Source: DATDFB01 sp036522835
Lineage (GTDB): Bacteria; Acidobacteriota; Thermoanaerobaculia; Gp7-AA8
Direction: 5' to 3'
DNA length: 64,000 nt
NCBI GenBank assembly: GCA_036522835.1
Contig: DATDFB010000256.1
Coordinates: 5,664 to 69,663, forward strand
The translations under genes and the position numbers were made by a program. Shown here piece after piece: positions 61,578 to 64,000 of the stretch. Below the pieces are notes generated by a model. The model did not search any database, had not been told where the DNA came from, and worked only from the letters and a program-made list of their open reading frames with translations. Numbering within the stretch: the first letter of the stretch is position 1; each line of letters opens with the position of its first letter.

Positions 61578-63064
61578 CCGTCCCATCAACCCTTCCCCAA
61601 GGTGTGGCGGCGCGGCGGCGTCGTACTCGGGTCCTCGTCATTGGGCTGCCGCTGCGGCGCCGGCGCATCGCCATCGCCTTGAACGTGCTGGCGCTGGCCG
61701 TCATCGCCGTCGCCCTCGCCGTCGCGTCCGACGATCAGCGGGCACTTGCCGCGCCGATGCTGCTCCTCGGCGAGCTCGCGCTCTTCTACGTCACCGTTCT
61801 CTGGAAGCGGGATGGAAGACCGCCTGTCTTCGAGGCCGGCACGCTGGCCGTGCTGGCCACGGCCGTCTACGGCATGATCCCGCTGGCCGGGTTTCTGATG
61901 ATGCACGGCGACTGGGAGCGCTACTCCGATCTTCGCCTGCAGCAGTACGCGTTCGATCCCTTCGTCCTCGGCCGTTTCGGCTGGGGCTACGTGATCTACG
62001 CCGCCGCCTTCGTGGCCACGTATCTGGTCGTCCGCGGGCGCGCGGCCGTGAAGACGACCGCGTTCGACGTCCCGCGCCCGCAGTTGATCGAAGCGATCGT
62101 CATCGTCTTCGGCGCCGTCTACGCCTTCGTCGTCGCCGTGGCCGCGGTCTACGACCTGCGCATGGACATCTCCTACACGCCCGAAGAGCTCCAGACGCGC
62201 ATGGAGATGCTGAGCCGGATGCCGTACATCGTCCGGCAGGTCTCGGAGAACGTGACCCTGATGCTGCTGCTCCTCAAGCAGGCGGTGGTGATCCTGCTCC
62301 TGTCGCAATGGCGGAAGCGCTGGTGCCGCGCGGTCCTCATCGTGTGGCTGGCGTACGAGGTCAGCACCGTCGTCTTCCACCTCGGCGCGCGCACCACGGT
62401 CGTGCTGATTCTGATGAGCGCGGGCCTGCTCTATCACCGGCTGGTGCGGCCCGTGCGCTTCCGCACGTTCGTCCTCGTCGGCGCGCTGCTCCTGGCCATG
62501 TTCCTCGTCGCCGGCGCGCTGCGCAATCTCGGGCACGAAGCGGAGCAGCCGAAGAACGTCCTCACCACGGCCAACGAGTTCCAGGCCCTCTACGCGACGG
62601 CGTTCGATCTCCAGGAGAAGAAAAACAACGGCAGCCTGCCGCCGGTGCCGTGGCAGATCTATGCGGCCGACTTCTATCTGGAGATTCCGAGCCAATTGCT
62701 TCCGTTCGAGAAGATCGACCCGGCGAACTGGTACATCCAGATCATCGGCCAGGCCGGATACTCGACGGGATTCATGTTCGGGGTCATGTCGCAGGCCGCG
62801 GTCGGACTGGGCTGGCCCGAGCTCGCCCTGCGCGGCTTCGTGCTGGCGCTTTTCCTGGCGCTGCTGCACCGCTGGTACGTCCGCCGGGCCACGCACTTCT
62901 GGCCGACGCTCTTCTATCTCTTCGTCGCCGTTTGGATCTACAGCACCATGCGCGCGTCGACGTTCTGGTTCGTCTACTACATCGTGTACCGATTCCTGCC
63001 GGTGCTGCTGGCGACGAAGTTCGTGGAGATGGTGTTGAGCCGGGTGCGGCGGCGGCGGGCATGA
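61574..63064 (+). CDS. Wzy-like O-antigen/oligosaccharide repeat unit polymerase
   Basis: A 496-residue membrane protein with about ten or more hydrophobic segments and a larger extracytoplasmic loop (about 310-390). Poor motif conservation is usual for Wzy; the call rests on topology, length and location between GT genes. 'LGARTTVVLILMSAGLLYHRL' is represented by its core 'HLGARTTVVLILMS', similar to the oligosaccharide repeat unit polymerase family. Overlaps the next GT gene by ATGA. Confidence 0.78.
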   Translation: MTVPSTLPQGVAARRRRTRVLVIGLPLRRRRIAIALNVLALAVIAVALAVASDDQRALAAPMLLLGELALFYVTVLWKRDGRPPVFEAGTLAVLATAVYGMIPLAGFLMMHGDWERYSDLRLQQYAFDPFVLGRFGWGYVIYAAAFVATYLVVRGRAAVKTTAFDVPRPQLIEAIVIVFGAVYAFVVAVAAVYDLRMDISYTPEELQTRMEMLSRMPYIVRQVSENVTLMLLLLKQAVVILLLSQWRKRWCRAVLIVWLAYEVSTVVFHLGARTTVVLILMSAGLLYHRLVRPVRFRTFVLVGALLLAMFLVAGALRNLGHEAEQPKNVLTTANEFQALYATAFDLQEKKNNGSLPPVPWQIYAADFYLEIPSQLLPFEKIDPANWYIQIIGQAGYSTGFMFGVMSQAAVGLGWPELALRGFVLALFLALLHRWYVRRATHFWPTLFYLFVAVWIYSTMRASTFWFVYYIVYRFLPVLLATKFVEMVLSRVRRRRA

Positions 63065-64000
63065 GGATCATGCACCTCGTCTGGACTCTGGCCGGCGGCG
63101 GCGCGGAGCGGCAGTTGGCGGAGATCGCGCCGGAGCTGGCCCGGCGCGGCCACGACGTCCACCTCGCCTTCACCGTTCCGGGCGTCTACACGGCGCGCCT
63201 CGCCGAGAGTGAGTGCACGCTGCACCAGGTCGCGAAATCGTGGAAGTACGATCCGCTGGTGCTGGCGCGCCTCGTCCGTCTGGTCCGCCGGGTCCGCCCC
63301 GACGTGATGCACACGTGGCTGACGCAGATGGATATCCTCGGCGGCCTCGTGTCGCGATTGTTGCGCATTCCGTGGGTGATGAGCGAGCGAAGCTCCGCGT
63401 CGATGTATCCGCCGATCTTGCTCAACCGCGCGCGAGTCGCCGTCGGAAGGCACGCCGACCTCGTGGCCGCGAATTCGACGGGCGGCGCCGACTACTGGAA
63501 GGACCGCGGCGTGGCCGCCGCGCGCATCGCCGTCGTCCCGAATTTCGTGCCGTTGCACGAGATCGAGAGCGCCCCGCCGCTGGATGATGCGCGCATCGAC
63601 GCCGGCGATGAGCTCGTGCTCTACGTCGGGCGGCTTTCGCAGGAAAAGAACCTGCCGCGGCTCATCGAAGCGATGGCCATCGTCTGCCGCGAACGGCCGC
63701 GCGCGCGGCTGGCGTTGTGCGGCGACGGGGTGCAGCGCGACGCGCTGGCCGCGCAAGTCCGCGCCGCGGCGCTCGATGAGCGCGTCGTCTTCACCGGCTT
63801 CGTGCCAAACGTGCCGTCGTGGTTGAAGCGCGCCAACGCCCTCGCGGCCGTCTCGTTCACCGAAGGGCATCCGAACGCCGTGCTGGAGGCGATCGCCGCA
63901 GGAGCGCCGCTGGTTCTCTCCGACATCCCGGCGTACCGCGCCGTGGTCGACGAGGGCGCGGCCTCGTTCGTTCCGGTCGACGATGCCCGGACCATGGCCG
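63061..64000 (+). CDS. Family 4-type glycosyltransferase, 3' truncated by window edge
   Basis: The first 313 residues of a GT-B enzyme. N-terminal 'HLVWTLAGGGAERQLAEIAP' (glycine-rich acceptor loop), then the C-terminal-domain motifs 'VLYVGRLSQEKNLPRLIEA' and 'SFTEGHPNAVLEAIAAGAP' (E-x7-E region). Retaining enzyme, sugar unknown. Stop codon lies beyond the window. Confidence 0.9.
   Translation, partial: MRIMHLVWTLAGGGAERQLAEIAPELARRGHDVHLAFTVPGVYTARLAESECTLHQVAKSWKYDPLVLARLVRLVRRVRPDVMHTWLTQMDILGGLVSRLLRIPWVMSERSSASMYPPILLNRARVAVGRHADLVAANSTGGADYWKDRGVAAARIAVVPNFVPLHEIESAPPLDDARIDAGDELVLYVGRLSQEKNLPRLIEAMAIVCRERPRARLALCGDGVQRDALAAQVRAAALDERVVFTGFVPNVPSWLKRANALAAVSFTEGHPNAVLEAIAAGAPLVLSDIPAYRAVVDEGAASFVPVDDARTMA

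Overview
This is a high-GC bacterial chromosome window, densely coded, with many four-base ATGA start/stop overlaps. Gene content suggests an Acidobacteriota-like soil or sediment organism: secreted metzincin proteases with Ig-like or FG-GAP tails, a short HisG plus HisZ, and a large Wzx/Wzy surface-polysaccharide locus. The phylum is an inference from gene style; no rRNA or tRNA gene was found to test it.

Left part (1-6375): the end of a YfhO-type membrane protein, then two tandem, recently duplicated secreted metalloproteases. Positions 6469-25173 run entirely on the minus strand and are dominated by histidine. Reading with transcription: egtD (histidine methylation for ergothioneine), hisS, hutH, a methyltransferase, a two-TM protein, a methyltransferase-nucleotidyl cyclase-repeat fusion, and then a his operon (hisZ-G-D-C-B-H-AF-IE). 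The his operon has a consensus-like promoter, a 17-residue leader peptide with seven consecutive His codons and a five-strand attenuator. An exported SAH/MTA-deaminase-like amidohydrolase and a thioredoxin-TPR protein follow within about 11 bp of each other. The thioredoxin gene has UGA where the first active-site Cys belongs and is a candidate selenoprotein. HisA and HisF are one fused polypeptide.

Middle (25226-38708): a doubly frameshifted zinc-protease pseudogene, tyrS, a secreted protein, then the start of a polysaccharide locus: sugar aminotransferase, rhomboid protease, epimerases, the heptose branch hddA-gmhA-(gmhB::transaldolase), a nucleotide-sugar dehydrogenase and rfbA. From 38709 to 48445 an accessory island interrupts this locus. 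It carries a SIR2/STAND pair of anti-phage type, a nuclease-like protein, a small membrane protein, an XRE regulator, degenerate repeats and a protealysin-like M4 protease. It is bracketed by direct copies of the last 89 conserved codons of rfbA.

Right part (48756-64000): polysaccharide genes resume with a Wzz-like protein, gmd, fcl, asnB, Wzx, an acyltransferase, an FkbM methyltransferase, GT2, Wzy and GT4 (cut by the window end). They are interrupted by a third metzincin with six FG-GAP repeats.

A striking theme is the number of unrelated palindromic repeat families. Three are inserted in frame inside coding genes (YfhO, hisC, the hisA part of hisAF) and several more lie between genes. No CRISPR array, integrase or transposase gene was seen.
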